Assembly (NCBI RefSeq): GCF_016756395.1 | Contig: NZ_AP018365.1 | Coordinates: forward strand, 8,435,501-8,499,500 | Reading direction: 5' to 3' | From: Streptomyces sp. SN-593 | GTDB taxonomy: Bacteria; Actinomycetota; Actinomycetes; Streptomycetales; Streptomycetaceae | Length of the DNA stretch: 64,000 bases | In this document: positions 1-8,937 of the stretch, in pieces | How positions within the stretch are numbered: position 1 is the first letter of the stretch | Layout of the letters: every line of letters starts with the position of its first letter | Program-made: the position numbers and the translations under genes | Notes under the pieces: model-generated | Database searches by the model: none | The model's input: the letters and a program-made list of their open reading frames with translations, nothing else | What the model was told of the DNA's origin: nothing

Positions 1-1030
1 CGTCCAGCAGCCGCCTGGCGCGGGCCAGTTGGGCGTCATTGATGATCGGCCCCAGGCCGGCGCCGTCCCGCAGCGGGTCGCCCACGGTGACGGCCGCGGC
101 CCGCCCGACGAGGTTGTCGAGGTAGGCGTCGGCGACGGCGCGGTCCACGATGTGCCGGCCCGCGCTGATGCAGGTCTGGCCCTGGTAGTGGAAGCTCGAC
201 CACGCCCCGATCATCGCGGCCTGGTCGACGTCGGCGTCCGCCAGCACCACGAGGGCGTTGTTGCCGCCGAGTTCCAGCGAGGTCTTCTTCAGCAGGGACC
301 CGGCGGTCGCGGCGATCTCCCGGCCGACCGCGGTCGATCCGGTGAAGTGCACCATCGCCACGTCGGGATGCTCCACCAGCCGGCGGCCGACCCGCTCCCC
401 GCCGGGCAGCACCTGGAAGACCCCTGCCGGTGCCCCCGCCCGCGCGAACAGCTCGGCGATCGCCAGCCCGCCGGACAGCGGCGTCTCCGGCGACGGTTTG
501 AGCAGCACCGCGTTGCCCAGGGCCAGCGCGGGTGCGATCACCCGCATGCCCAGGACCAGCGGGAAGTTCCACGGGGTGATCGCCGCGACGAGGCCGACCG
601 GCACGCGCTCGGACACCGAGAAGCGGCCGGGGTGCCCGGTCCGCAGCACCTCGCCGACCGGGCGGGAGGCCAGGGCCGCCGCCTCGGTCAGCTCACCGAC
701 GGCCGAGGCGATCTCGTAGTCGGCCTTGCCCGCGATGCTGCCGGTCTCGCGGACGATCAACTCGCGCAAGCCGTCGGCCTGTTCGAGTGCGGTGGCCACG
801 CGCCGCAGGACCGCGGCGCGCTCGGCGTGGGGGCGGGCGGCCCACGCGCGCTGCGCGGTGAGCGAGGAGGCCACGGCCGCGTCCACGTCCGCGACGTCGG
901 CGGAGCCGGCCTCCCCGAGCAGGGCGCCGGAGGACTTGTCGCGGACGTCGAGGGTGGCGCCCGCGGCGGGCGGGCGGAACTCCCCGTCGACGTAGAGGGC
1001 CCGTGTCCAGGAGGGTTCGTGCTGTGCCAT
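1..1030 (-). CDS. Aldehyde dehydrogenase, C-terminus cut by window edge
   Basis: NAD(P)-dependent aldehyde dehydrogenase oxidising an aldehyde to its acid in the cytoplasm. 343 residues are visible from ATG at 1030; the family is usually about 480, so roughly the last quarter lies outside the window. Family motifs are readable in order: ITPWNFPL (cofactor loop), HFTGST, LELGG with the general-base Glu, and GQTCISAGR with the catalytic Cys. The overall pattern resembles the benzaldehyde/vanillin dehydrogenase branch, but substrate cannot be fixed from sequence. It is the last visible gene of the operon that contains the copper amine oxidase (4865-6946), so a natural role is oxidising the aldehyde that enzyme releases; this is inference. 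It follows the kinase gene after 64 bases. Confidence 0.93.
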   Translation of the reverse strand, partial: MAQHEPSWTRALYVDGEFRPPAAGATLDVRDKSSGALLGEAGSADVADVDAAVASSLTAQRAWAARPHAERAAVLRRVATALEQADGLRELIVRETGSIAGKADYEIASAVGELTEAAALASRPVGEVLRTGHPGRFSVSERVPVGLVAAITPWNFPLVLGMRVIAPALALGNAVLLKPSPETPLSGGLAIAELFARAGAPAGVFQVLPGGERVGRRLVEHPDVAMVHFTGSTAVGREIAATAGSLLKKTSLELGGNNALVVLADADVDQAAMIGAWSSFHYQGQTCISAGRHIVDRAVADAYLDNLVGRAAAVTVGDPLRDGAGLGPIINDAQLARARRLLD

Positions 1031-1094
1031 GTTCAGCTCTTTTCGGAAGTCCTGCGGGTGGGTGTCTCCGGGTGCCGCCTCGGCGGGACAGCCC

Positions 1095-1988
1095 TCAGGG
1101 GGCGGCGAGGCGGGCGCGGGCCAGGGCGGTCGCGCCCGCGACCGGCGGGGCGTCGAGCAGGCGCAGCGTCAGGTCGGGGTGCGCCGCGGCCAGCCGGTCC
1201 CGCAGCAGACCGGCCAGCAGGGGCTGCCCGGTCAGCACGCCGCCCGCGGCCACGACGGTCCCGCCCGCCGCGCCGCGCGCCCGCAAGGTGCCGACGAGCG
1301 CGGCCAGCGCGGCCGCCGCGGTGTCCACCACCCCGGCCGCGAGCGCGGAACCCGCGGCGGCCGCGTCGAACACCGCGGGCGCGGCCGGACCCCATGTGGC
1401 GGGTGTGGGCGAGTCGTTGACCGCGCGGGCCAGTCCCGGGGCGCCGGCCACGCCGTAGTGGTCGAGCAGCGCCGTCAGCAGGCCGTCGTCGGGCCGTCCC
1501 CGGTCGTGGTCGGCCAGGACCGCCCGCACCGCCTCCCGGACGATCGCCGGCGCGCTGCCCTCGTCGCCGAGCACCCAGCCCCAGCCGCCCGCGAACAGCA
1601 CGGTGCCGTCGGCGCGGGCGCCCACCGCGATCGAGCCGGTGCCGGCGATGACGCCGATGCCGTGCTCCAACCCGGCGGCCGGGACCAGCAGCGCGGCGTC
1701 GTTGACCACGGTGGCCGGCACCGCGAGCGCTTCGAGGGCCGCGCGGAGCCGCCCGCAGTGCTCCTGCGTGTCGCAGCCCTGCGCGCCGACGCCCAGGGCG
1801 GCGACCTCGTCGCCCGCCGGCAGCACCGAGGCCACCCGGTCCAGCAGCCAGCGCGCGGCGTACTCGACCGGGGCCGCCTCCCAGCCGGTGGACGGCAGCC
1901 GGACGTCCGAGCGGACCGTGCCGTCGGGCGCCTCGACCCGGATCGCGACCTTGGTGCCGCCCACGTCGGCACCGACCAGGACCCTCAT
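1095..1988 (-). CDS. BadF/BadG-family sugar kinase, N-acetylglucosamine kinase-like
   Basis: 297-residue ATP-dependent kinase of the BadF/BadG/BcrA/BcrD (acetate and sugar kinase) superfamily. The N-terminus has the phosphate-1 loop GADVGGTKVAIRV, and GVIAGTGSIAVG near residue 110 is the phosphate-2 type motif. The length matches bacterial GlcNAc-kinase-like proteins. The start ATG at 1988 overlaps the stop of the SIS gene by four bases (ATGA), so translation is probably coupled. Beside a SIS-domain isomerase the likely task is phosphorylating an amino sugar or related hexose at C6, but the substrate is not readable. It could also act on an N-acyl sugar released from a glycoside. Confidence 0.85.
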   Translation of the reverse strand: MRVLVGADVGGTKVAIRVEAPDGTVRSDVRLPSTGWEAAPVEYAARWLLDRVASVLPAGDEVAALGVGAQGCDTQEHCGRLRAALEALAVPATVVNDAALLVPAAGLEHGIGVIAGTGSIAVGARADGTVLFAGGWGWVLGDEGSAPAIVREAVRAVLADHDRGRPDDGLLTALLDHYGVAGAPGLARAVNDSPTPATWGPAAPAVFDAAAAGSALAAGVVDTAAAALAALVGTLRARGAAGGTVVAAGGVLTGQPLLAGLLRDRLAAAHPDLTLRLLDAPPVAGATALARARLAAP

Positions 1989-3004
1989 ACCGCCGGCCCC
2001 CCGTCGACCTTGATGTCCGCGTTGTGGAACACGAACTCCTCGATGTCCACGCCGCGGACCTCGGCGACGGCCTCCACGAGGATCTGGGCGACCAGGATCT
2101 CCAGCACCGCGCGCTGCGCGGCGGGCAGCCGGGGCACCCGCACCGGGTGCAGGCGCGGCCGTGCGGGGGGCGGCGCCGAGGTGACGAGCACCACCGGGTG
2201 ACCCGCGGCGGCCAGCGTGTCGGCCACCGCGTGCTCGCGCTCGTCGCCGAACACCACGTGCACGCCGCCGCCGGCCGACTCCATCGCGCCGTGCAGGTAC
2301 TGGCGGGTGCTCATCCCGGTGGACGGGACGCGCACGACCTCGCGGAAGAGCAGCGCCGACGCCTCCGCGGAGCCCACGGCGGGCCCGGCGCCGACGAAGT
2401 CGGCGGAGGTGGCGGCCGCGAACAGCGGCGCCAGCGCCCGCACCTGCTCGCGCAGGTCCTTCTCGGTCGCGGCGAACAGCGCGCCGAGCCGGGCCCACCC
2501 CTCGTCGGGGGCGCCGCCGTCCCAGGCGTCGGCGAGCATGCCGAGCGCGGCCACGGTCGCGGTGTACCCGATCGTGGAGGCGTAGCTGTCGCGGATGCCG
2601 CCGATGTCGAGCACGCCGGTGGCGATGCCGGCGATCGGCGAGGGCGTCATGTTCACCACCGCGTGCCGCAGCGGCGGCGGCACCGACTCCAGCACGGCGA
2701 GGGTCTCCGCGCTACGGCCGCTCTGCGACACCCCGAACACCGGGTGCCGGCTCGCGGGATACGGCAGCGGGTGGTCGCCGGCGCCCAGTCGCCAGGCGTG
2801 CACGCCCCGGGCGCGCAGCGACCACACCGGTGCACAGGCGGCCGCCAGGCTCGCGCCGATCCCGACGAACACCGGCCCGGGGCCGGCCAGCAGGCCGGCT
2901 TCGGCGAGCGAGGCCACCGACGGGCCGAGCCGGGCGATCGCGGCTTCCAGCTCCTCGGCCTGCGTCGCGCGGGCGGTCGCGTAGGGGAGGTATCCCTCGC
3001 TCAT
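1985..3004 (-). CDS. SIS-domain sugar isomerase/deaminase-like protein
   Basis: 339 residues with two SIS (phosphosugar-binding) modules, as in the isomerase half of GlmS and in AgaS/FrlB proteins, but with no glutaminase domain. The first SIS shows FVGIGASLAAA and GVSQSGRSAETLAVL; the second shows DFVGAGPAVGSAEASALLF and STRQYLHGAMES. Known relatives isomerise or deaminate aminosugar phosphates or split fructosamine phosphates. ATG at 3004 overlaps the upstream dehydrogenase stop by four bases, and its own stop overlaps the kinase ATG, so the three genes form a tight unit. The pairing of kinase and SIS protein suggests that a phosphorylated amino- or ketoamine-sugar is channelled to central metabolism. 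The exact reaction is unknown. Confidence 0.85.
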   Translation of the reverse strand: MSEGYLPYATARATQAEELEAAIARLGPSVASLAEAGLLAGPGPVFVGIGASLAAACAPVWSLRARGVHAWRLGAGDHPLPYPASRHPVFGVSQSGRSAETLAVLESVPPPLRHAVVNMTPSPIAGIATGVLDIGGIRDSYASTIGYTATVAALGMLADAWDGGAPDEGWARLGALFAATEKDLREQVRALAPLFAAATSADFVGAGPAVGSAEASALLFREVVRVPSTGMSTRQYLHGAMESAGGGVHVVFGDEREHAVADTLAAAGHPVVLVTSAPPPARPRLHPVRVPRLPAAQRAVLEILVAQILVEAVAEVRGVDIEEFVFHNADIKVDGGPAV

Positions 3005-4119
3005 GTCTGTTCCGTTCCGTCGTAGGTCCGTGCGATGGGGTCCCAGTGCGGTGGGATCGGGGGCACCTCGGGGGCGCCGCTCTCCACCCGGACGGGTGTG
3101 CCGAGGGCGACGGACTCCTCGACGGCGAGCATCACGTCCAGCACGTGGTAGGCCAGTTCGCCGCTGGCGCGCGGGCGCCGGCCCGCGCGCAGGGCGCGGG
3201 CCAGTTCCAGGACGCCGACGCCCCGGCCGCTCGGCACCCCGGCGGCGGGCACCGTGGTCCACGGCGCGCCGGGCGCGGGGTCGGTCAGCAGCCGCGTGGC
3301 GCCGTCGAAGCCGCTGACCGGCACGTCCATCACGCCGTCGGAGCCGGTGATCTCGAAGAGCTGGCGGCGCAGCGGCGAGTCGAAGCTGTAGACGGAGGTG
3401 CCGACAGCCCCGGAGGCGAAGGAGGTCACCACGCTGACGTGGGTGGGCACCTCCACCGGGAAGCCGGTGCCGGCGTCCGGGCCCGCGCCGATGACCCGCC
3501 GGGGCCGCGGGCTCTGTCCGGTCGCGCTCACCGACACGACCGGGCCCAGCAGTTGGACCAGGGCGGTCACGTAGTAGGGCCCGATGTCGAACAGGGGTCC
3601 CGCGCCCTTGGCGAAGAGGAACTGCGGCCGCGGGTGCCACAGGTCGGGCCCCGGGCCCTGCATGAGGGTGAGCACCGTCCTGGGGGTGCCGATCGCCCCT
3701 TCGGCGAGCAGCCGGTGGGAGGTCTGCACGCCGGGCCCGAGCACCGTGTCGGGGGCGTTGCCGACCACGACACCCGCGTCCCGTGCGGCGTCCAGCACGG
3801 CGCGGGCGCTGGTCCGGTCCAGGGCGAGCGGCTTCTCGCCCCACACGTGCTTGCCGGCCGCGACCGCGGCCAGCGCGACCTCGGCGTGGGCGGCGGGGAC
3901 CGTCAGGTTGACCACCAGGTCCACGTCGTCGCGGCGCAGCACCTCGGCGGTGTCGCCCCACGCCGGTACGCCGTACGCCTCGGCCTGCGCGCGGGCACGG
4001 GCGGGCACCAGGTCGGCCACGGCGGTGACGGCGAGGTCGGGGTAGCCGGAGAGGGCCCTGAGGTACTGGTCGGAGATGTCGCCGGCGCCGACGACCGCGA
4101 CCCGGACGGGCGCGCTCAC
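3001..4119 (-). CDS. Gfo/Idh/MocA-family oxidoreductase (first copy)
   Basis: 372-residue NAD(P)-dependent oxidoreductase. The N-terminal Rossmann fold begins with VRVAVVGAGDISDQY; the catalytic EKP motif is present as GEKPLAL, and the C-terminal domain has FDIGPYYVTAL, the position usually written DxGxH (here Tyr). Such enzymes oxidise or reduce a ring hydroxyl of sugars or inositols, often C3. The start chosen is GTG at 4119, which overlaps the upstream gene stop (GTGA) and fits the conserved first strand; a longer frame upstream is only the neighbouring gene read out of frame. It shares the operon with a second Gfo/Idh enzyme (7864-8937), so the two may act on C3-keto forms in opposite directions or on different sugars. 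Confidence 0.9.
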   Translation of the reverse strand: MSAPVRVAVVGAGDISDQYLRALSGYPDLAVTAVADLVPARARAQAEAYGVPAWGDTAEVLRRDDVDLVVNLTVPAAHAEVALAAVAAGKHVWGEKPLALDRTSARAVLDAARDAGVVVGNAPDTVLGPGVQTSHRLLAEGAIGTPRTVLTLMQGPGPDLWHPRPQFLFAKGAGPLFDIGPYYVTALVQLLGPVVSVSATGQSPRPRRVIGAGPDAGTGFPVEVPTHVSVVTSFASGAVGTSVYSFDSPLRRQLFEITGSDGVMDVPVSGFDGATRLLTDPAPGAPWTTVPAAGVPSGRGVGVLELARALRAGRRPRASGELAYHVLDVMLAVEESVALGTPVRVESGAPEVPPIPPHWDPIARTYDGTEQT

Positions 4120-4868
4120 GCGGCGGTCCCGTCCAGGAAGTGCGCGGCGTTGCGCTCCACGAGCGGCCACACGTCGCTGTGGTGGGCGACGACCTCGACC
4201 ACCGGCAGCTCGACGCTCGCGGCGGTCAGGGCCAGCACCTCGCCCATCCGCCCGGCGGTGTCCACGCCCAGCACCGGGCGGTCGTTGCCCGGCTCCCGCT
4301 CGTGCACCACGTGCAGGTGGCGCACCCGGTCGCCGAGGCGCGGCAGCAGCTCGAACACGTCGGCGCCGCCGACCCCCGCCCAGTAGACGTCGACCTCCAG
4401 GACCACCGACGGGTCGAGCAGCCCGGTGAGCACCTCATAGGCGGGGACGCCGTCGACGCGCTGGGCGAACTCGAAGTCGTGGTTGTGGTAGCCGATCCGG
4501 ATGCCGCGCTCGGCCGCGGTCGCGGCGGCCTCGTTGAGCGTCGCGGCGAGGCGTTCCACCCCGGCGCGGTCGGTGATGCTGCCCGGATCGACGTAGGGCG
4601 TGATGACGCAGCCGATGCCGAGCGCCTGCGCGGCGTCCAGGACGTCCGCCACGTCGTGCCGCAGCACCGAGGCGTGGGCGGTGGCGGCGGCCAGCCCGGC
4701 ATCGCGCAGGGCGGCGCCGAGCCGGTCGGGGTCGCCGAGGATGTCGAACGGCTCCGCGTGGGTGAACCCGAAGCCCGCCAGCCGTGCGAGGGTGCGGTCG
4801 AGGTCCGCGGGTCCGATGTCCTCGCGCACGCTGTAGAGCTGGATGCCCAGCGGTCGCGTGGTGCTCAT
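4116..4868 (-). CDS. Sugar phosphate isomerase/epimerase, TIM barrel (first copy)
   Basis: 250-residue xylose-isomerase-like TIM barrel (AP endonuclease 2 superfamily). It opens with LGIQLYSVRED, has YHNHDFEF in the middle, then LEVDVYWAGVGG, HLHVVHERE and a late VVEVV. These supply the Glu, Asp, His and Glu metal-ligand positions of the family. Relatives include hydroxypyruvate isomerase, IolE dehydratase, D-psicose epimerase and the catalytic subunits that cleave 3-keto-glycosides. The sequence alone does not choose among these. ATG at 4868 overlaps the copper amine oxidase stop by four bases. A paralogue lies at 10057-10899 and shares the YHNH, YW and HV segments, so two related steps are likely. 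Confidence 0.87.
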   Translation of the reverse strand: MSTTRPLGIQLYSVREDIGPADLDRTLARLAGFGFTHAEPFDILGDPDRLGAALRDAGLAAATAHASVLRHDVADVLDAAQALGIGCVITPYVDPGSITDRAGVERLAATLNEAAATAAERGIRIGYHNHDFEFAQRVDGVPAYEVLTGLLDPSVVLEVDVYWAGVGGADVFELLPRLGDRVRHLHVVHEREPGNDRPVLGVDTAGRMGEVLALTAASVELPVVEVVAHHSDVWPLVERNAAHFLDGTAA

Positions 4869-6946
4869 GCGCCGGCCTTTCCCTGGGGGGTGCGGGGGTC
4901 GAGGTGGGCGTGGCCGTGCCCGGCGTGCGGGTCGTGGCAGGTGTCCGGGCCGGGGCCGCCGGCGTGGCAGTGGGCGCCGCCGGAGGCCGGGATGTCGAGC
5001 GTCGGGTTGCGGTCGAAGAAGCCGTACGGCTTGAGCGCGAAGCCCGCGGAGTCGACCGGCATCACCGGCCAGTCCTCGGGACGCGGGAAGTGGGTCAGCC
5101 CGAAGGTGTGCCACAGCACGATGTCGGTGTCGTCCACGGACCGGTCGGCGGCCGTCCACCGCGGCAGTCCGCCGCCGCCCGGGTGCATGTTGACCAGGTC
5201 CCCGGCCGGGTAGCGCTCGTCCGGCGCGTAGGGCGTCACCCACAGGTGGCGGGTGGCGTACGCGGCGCGCCGGTGGATGTCGGAGTCGGCGTCGGCCAGC
5301 AGCACCGGCCGGCCCTCCGGGTGGAGCTGGTAGCCGACCGGGTTGCCGAGCCGGTTGGCGACCGACGGGTTGGTCACCACCCACGACCGGTTGCGGGTGG
5401 TGTCGGCCAGGCGCTGCGCGCCGGACTCGGTGCGCAGCCGGGTCACGGTCTGGGTGAACCCGGTGCCGGTGGGGTTGCCGGGGCCGCGCGGCACCGCGGC
5501 GGACTCCACCTCGTCGACCGCGTTGCCGGTGCCGTCCACCGCCATGTCCAGCCGGGCGCTGAACAGGTGCTGGTGGTAGGGCGCGCCGAGACCGGGGGCC
5601 AGTTCGGAGGCGTAGGCGTACCCGGGACCCGGGTAGCCGGAGGTGAAGACGACACCGGTGGCCTTGACCTCCAGCTCGATGGCGCCGTCGAGCGAGAGGT
5701 ACCAGTAGAAGCCGTAGTCGTAGTTGCCGACGGTGACGAAGAAGGAGATCACCAGGCGCCGGTTGCGGCGCGACTGCGTGGAGCCGTTCCAGCCGTCGGA
5801 GTGCTTCCACAGGATGCCGGTGTCCTCCTCGTGGATGCAGATCGCCTGCGGCACGACGTGGACGCCGCCGTCGGCGGCGGCCAGTACCGCGTCGAGGTAG
5901 GTGATGTCGCCGACGCAGTCGCAGCCCAGCTCAAGGGAGTTGGCGAAGCCGCCGAGCAGGTACTCGCCGCAGTCGAAGAAGTTCTGGAACCAGCGCTGCG
6001 GGCTCGGGTCGCCGTAGGGCACGACCATCTCGGCTATGGAGGCGCGGTACAGCACCGGGCGGCGCCGTCCCGCGTCGTCGAGGGCGACGTTGCGCAGCAC
6101 CAGGCCCTCGCGCTGGTCGAAGCCGACCTGGAGGGTCCAGCCGAGCCAGTTGATGACGCCGTCGTCGTCGATGGTGAAGCTCGGGCCCTGCGGCTGGGTG
6201 ATCTCGATCGGCTTCAGCCCGGGCCTGGCCGGCTGTCCGACCCATCCGGGGTCGTGGAAGTTGCCGTCCTCCTGCGGCACCGGCAGCAGCGCGTGGTCGG
6301 TGACGTCGAGCACCTCGCGGGTGACGACGTCCACCACGACCGTGACGCCGTCCACCGGGTGCGCCCAGCCGAGGTCGTCCGGGGTCTTCTGCAGGAAGGT
6401 GAAGCAGCGCTGAAGGCGGCGGCCGTCCTCGCCCGGGCCGGCGACGCCGGCCGACAGCGGGTTGACCCGCAACTGCCGGACGTCGGTCAGGCCGCGCCTG
6501 CGCATGGCGGCGAGCCACCGCTCGTCGCGGTGCACGATCTCCTCCACGAGCCCGAACTCGGCGAGCACCACCGGGACGTGGCCGTCGGTGGCCGGCTCCA
6601 GCAGGCGGGCGGAGACGACCCGGTCCTCGCCGGGGCAGACGACGGCGTCGTGCGACCGGCCGGTGCGCAGGTCGACCAGCAGGGCGCGGAAGCGGCGCGG
6701 CGCTGTCGCGCCGGCCAGCAGCTCGCGCTTGTCCTGCTCGTCGAGGCCGAAGTAGGACAGGTGGGTGTCCGGGCCGAGCAGGCCCTCGCGCCGCAGGAGC
6801 GCGGCGCACGCGGTGATCTCCTGCGGGCGCGGCGAGGCGAGGGCGCCGGCCAGGGCGTGCGCGTCGTAGGCGCGGGCGTCGCCGGGGGCGTCGGGGACAG
6901 GGCCGGCGTCGTCGCGGGGGAGGGGTGGTGGCGTTGCTGTGGTCAC
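4865..6946 (-). CDS. Copper-containing amine oxidase (TPQ type)
   Basis: 693-residue quinoenzyme that converts a primary amine plus O2 and water to aldehyde, ammonia and H2O2. The topaquinone consensus T-x-x-N-Y-D is TVGNYD with the precursor Tyr at about residue 409. The catalytic-base region is FFDCGEYLLGG (Asp about 325). Copper ligands are the HQH pair (about 458 and 460) and the His of LTHFPRPEDW (about 619). There is no signal peptide, so it is probably cytoplasmic like Arthrobacter phenylethylamine and histamine oxidases. The start is GTG at 6946, preceded by a GGAG five bases upstream. The last 35 residues form an odd tail rich in His and Cys (HCHAGG, CHDPHAGHGHAHLD). It is locked between sugar-enzyme genes by a four-base overlap downstream. 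The substrate amine is unknown. Confidence 0.95.
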   Translation of the reverse strand: MTTATPPPLPRDDAGPVPDAPGDARAYDAHALAGALASPRPQEITACAALLRREGLLGPDTHLSYFGLDEQDKRELLAGATAPRRFRALLVDLRTGRSHDAVVCPGEDRVVSARLLEPATDGHVPVVLAEFGLVEEIVHRDERWLAAMRRRGLTDVRQLRVNPLSAGVAGPGEDGRRLQRCFTFLQKTPDDLGWAHPVDGVTVVVDVVTREVLDVTDHALLPVPQEDGNFHDPGWVGQPARPGLKPIEITQPQGPSFTIDDDGVINWLGWTLQVGFDQREGLVLRNVALDDAGRRRPVLYRASIAEMVVPYGDPSPQRWFQNFFDCGEYLLGGFANSLELGCDCVGDITYLDAVLAAADGGVHVVPQAICIHEEDTGILWKHSDGWNGSTQSRRNRRLVISFFVTVGNYDYGFYWYLSLDGAIELEVKATGVVFTSGYPGPGYAYASELAPGLGAPYHQHLFSARLDMAVDGTGNAVDEVESAAVPRGPGNPTGTGFTQTVTRLRTESGAQRLADTTRNRSWVVTNPSVANRLGNPVGYQLHPEGRPVLLADADSDIHRRAAYATRHLWVTPYAPDERYPAGDLVNMHPGGGGLPRWTAADRSVDDTDIVLWHTFGLTHFPRPEDWPVMPVDSAGFALKPYGFFDRNPTLDIPASGGAHCHAGGPGPDTCHDPHAGHGHAHLDPRTPQGKAGA

Positions 6947-6991
6947 GGGTGCTCCGCTTCTGCGAAGGGGGTTCGGGGGGAGGCGGGCGCG

Positions 6992-7867
6992 TCAGCCGGA
7001 GCTGCGCATGAAGGAGGTGCGCAGGCGGTAGCGGTCGCCGGCGTAGCGGATCGACGAGGACAGCAGCGGCCGCTGCGCGCGGTCGCGGACGATCTGCCGC
7101 ATGTCGAGGACGGGGGTGCCGGCCGCGATGGCGAGGTGGCCGGCGAGCGCGGCGTCGGCGGGGCGGGCCTCGATGGTGGTGTCGGCCTGTGCCAGTTCGA
7201 AGCCCGCGGCGGCGATCGTGTCGTAGAGCGAGCAGGCGGTGAAGTCGACGGCGTCGAAGCCGGCGGCCACGTCGGCGGGCAGCAGCGAGCGGTCGACCGC
7301 GATCGGCACCCCGTCGAGCATGCGGACGCGTTCGAGCCGGTACAGCGGGGTGCCGGGGGCGATCTGGAACGCCTCCGCCTCGTCGAAGCTGGCCGGTCCG
7401 GTCTCGCGGCGCAGCACCTCGGAGGTCGCCACCAGGCCCATCCGGCGGGCGGTCTCGGAGAACGACTCCAGGGTGTTGGGCCACTCCTTGCGCTCGACGG
7501 CGGCGACGTACCAGCCCCGGCCCTGCGCGGCGCGCAGCACCCCGTCCTCGACGAGCGCGGTGAGCGCCTTGCGCAGGGTGACCCGCGAGATGCCCAGCAT
7601 CCGGCACAGCTCGCGCTCCGGGGGCAGCCGGGAGCCGGGCTTGACCTCGCCGACGGCGATCCGGTGCTCCAGGGCGGCCTTCGCCTGCATCCACAGCGGT
7701 TCGGGGTAACCGCCGGCCAGCGCCGTCGCCGGCGTCGGGGCCGGTCCGGGGAGTACGGCGGCCGGTACCGGGACGGCGGCCGGCACGGCGGGCGCAGGTG
7801 CCGGCTGGCCCCCCGCCGCTGTTCCCGCCGGGCCGGGCCGTCGGGCGCTGATGTGATCGGTGCTCAT
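6992..7867 (-). CDS. GntR-family regulator, HutC/UTRA type (first copy)
   Basis: 291-residue transcription factor. After a 50-residue Ala/Pro-rich leader comes a winged helix-turn-helix (about 52-120) with the signature PPERELCRMLGISRVTLRKA, then a UTRA effector domain to the C-terminus, ending in the RYAGDRYRLRTSF block. HutC-type regulators usually bind sugar phosphates or small acids and repress their own locus. ATG at 7867 overlaps the Gfo/Idh stop (ATGA), so it sits inside the operon it probably controls. It is strongly similar to the regulator at 19332-20087 through both domains. Likely targets are the AGTGGTA-type boxes at 9,000-9,066 and 18,001-18,165. Confidence 0.92.
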   Translation of the reverse strand: MSTDHISARRPGPAGTAAGGQPAPAPAVPAAVPVPAAVLPGPAPTPATALAGGYPEPLWMQAKAALEHRIAVGEVKPGSRLPPERELCRMLGISRVTLRKALTALVEDGVLRAAQGRGWYVAAVERKEWPNTLESFSETARRMGLVATSEVLRRETGPASFDEAEAFQIAPGTPLYRLERVRMLDGVPIAVDRSLLPADVAAGFDAVDFTACSLYDTIAAAGFELAQADTTIEARPADAALAGHLAIAAGTPVLDMRQIVRDRAQRPLLSSSIRYAGDRYRLRTSFMRSSG

Positions 7868-8937
7868 GCCGGGGCCTGGGCCTTCGGGGCGAGGGCCGCC
7901 GGGTGCGGGACCTTCTCCCAGGTGCCGGAGCGCATCGAGGCGTAGCAGGCGTCGAGCACGTGGTTGACGACCACGCCGTCCTCGAAGGTCTCGCGCGGCG
8001 CCTCGCCGCGGGCGAAGCAGTCGACGAAGTGCCGCATCTGCTGGCTGAAGCCGTAGGCGCGGGCCTCCTCGGGCACCGGGTAGACCCAGCCGGTGTCGGC
8101 GTCGGCCTTCTCGACCAGGTAGCCGGCCGGGCGCTCGATGAAGCCCCACACCGGCGTCGCGGAGGTGTCGGTGACCAGGCGGCCGGCGCTGCCGACGAGT
8201 TCGTGCCGCAGTTGCATGCCGCCCTTCTCGATCCACGACGACTCCACGGTGGCGAGCTGGCCGCCGGCGAACTTCAGCAGCGCGATCGCGGTGTCCTCGC
8301 CGGTGGTGCGCTCCGCGTGGGCGAGCGTGGCGCCCCACGCGAAGACCTCGACGATCGGGTTGTCCTTGCCGAAGAAGTGCCGGGCCGACTCCACGGTGTG
8401 GCACCCCATGTCGAGCAGGGCGCCCCCGCCGGCGGTCCGCGTGTCCCAGAAGTGCGGGGCGTGCGGCCCGGAGTGGGCCTCGCGCGCCCGCATGGTGAGC
8501 AGGTCGCCGATCGCGCCGGCGGCGACCATGTCGTGGGCCTTGGCGATGTTCGGCGAGAAGACCGAGCTCTCGGCGTAGCCGTGCCAGACGCCGGCCGCCC
8601 GGACGACGTTCAGGACGGCCGCCGCCTCGGCGCCGGTGCGGGCCAGCGGTTTGGTGCACACCACGCCCTTGCCGGCGGCCGCGGCCGCCCTGACCGCGTC
8701 CAGGTGCGCCTCGTTGGGCACCGCGACGACCACCAGATCGACGTCCGGGTCGGCGCACAGGGCGGCCGCGTCGTCGTACGCGCGGGCGTGCGGCGGCGCC
8801 CACTTGGCGGCCAGTGCGGCGGCGCGCGCGAGGTCGCGCGAACAGGCCGCCACCAGGGTCGCGTTCCGCACGTCCTGGAGCGCGTCCGCGTATGTGTCGC
8901 CGATGAATCCCGAACCTATGAGTCCGACGCCGATCAC
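7864..8937 (-). CDS. Gfo/Idh/MocA-family oxidoreductase (second copy)
   Basis: 357-residue NAD(P)-dependent sugar oxidoreductase. IGVGLIGSGFIGDTYADAL is the dinucleotide fold, CTKPLART the lysine-containing KP motif, and LLDMGCHTVES the DxGxH motif with the catalytic His. I chose GTG at 8937 because an AGAGGAA ribosome site lies four bases upstream and the family begins here; an in-frame start 105 bases further upstream would add a non-conserved basic leader. It is the first gene of the second transcription unit, preceded by a 148-base gap containing several regulator half-sites. It differs clearly from the paralogue at 3001-4119, which has EKP and a Tyr in the last motif. Confidence 0.9.
   Translation of the reverse strand: MIGVGLIGSGFIGDTYADALQDVRNATLVAACSRDLARAAALAAKWAPPHARAYDDAAALCADPDVDLVVVAVPNEAHLDAVRAAAAAGKGVVCTKPLARTGAEAAAVLNVVRAAGVWHGYAESSVFSPNIAKAHDMVAAGAIGDLLTMRAREAHSGPHAPHFWDTRTAGGGALLDMGCHTVESARHFFGKDNPIVEVFAWGATLAHAERTTGEDTAIALLKFAGGQLATVESSWIEKGGMQLRHELVGSAGRLVTDTSATPVWGFIERPAGYLVEKADADTGWVYPVPEEARAYGFSQQMRHFVDCFARGEAPRETFEDGVVVNHVLDACYASMRSGTWEKVPHPAALAPKAQAPA

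Noticed and set aside
29..4386. Plus-strand open frames over the catabolic genes.
   Set aside because: Arg/Gly/Pro-rich shadows with no recognisable motifs, fully covered by minus-strand genes with catalytic residues and overlapping starts and stops.
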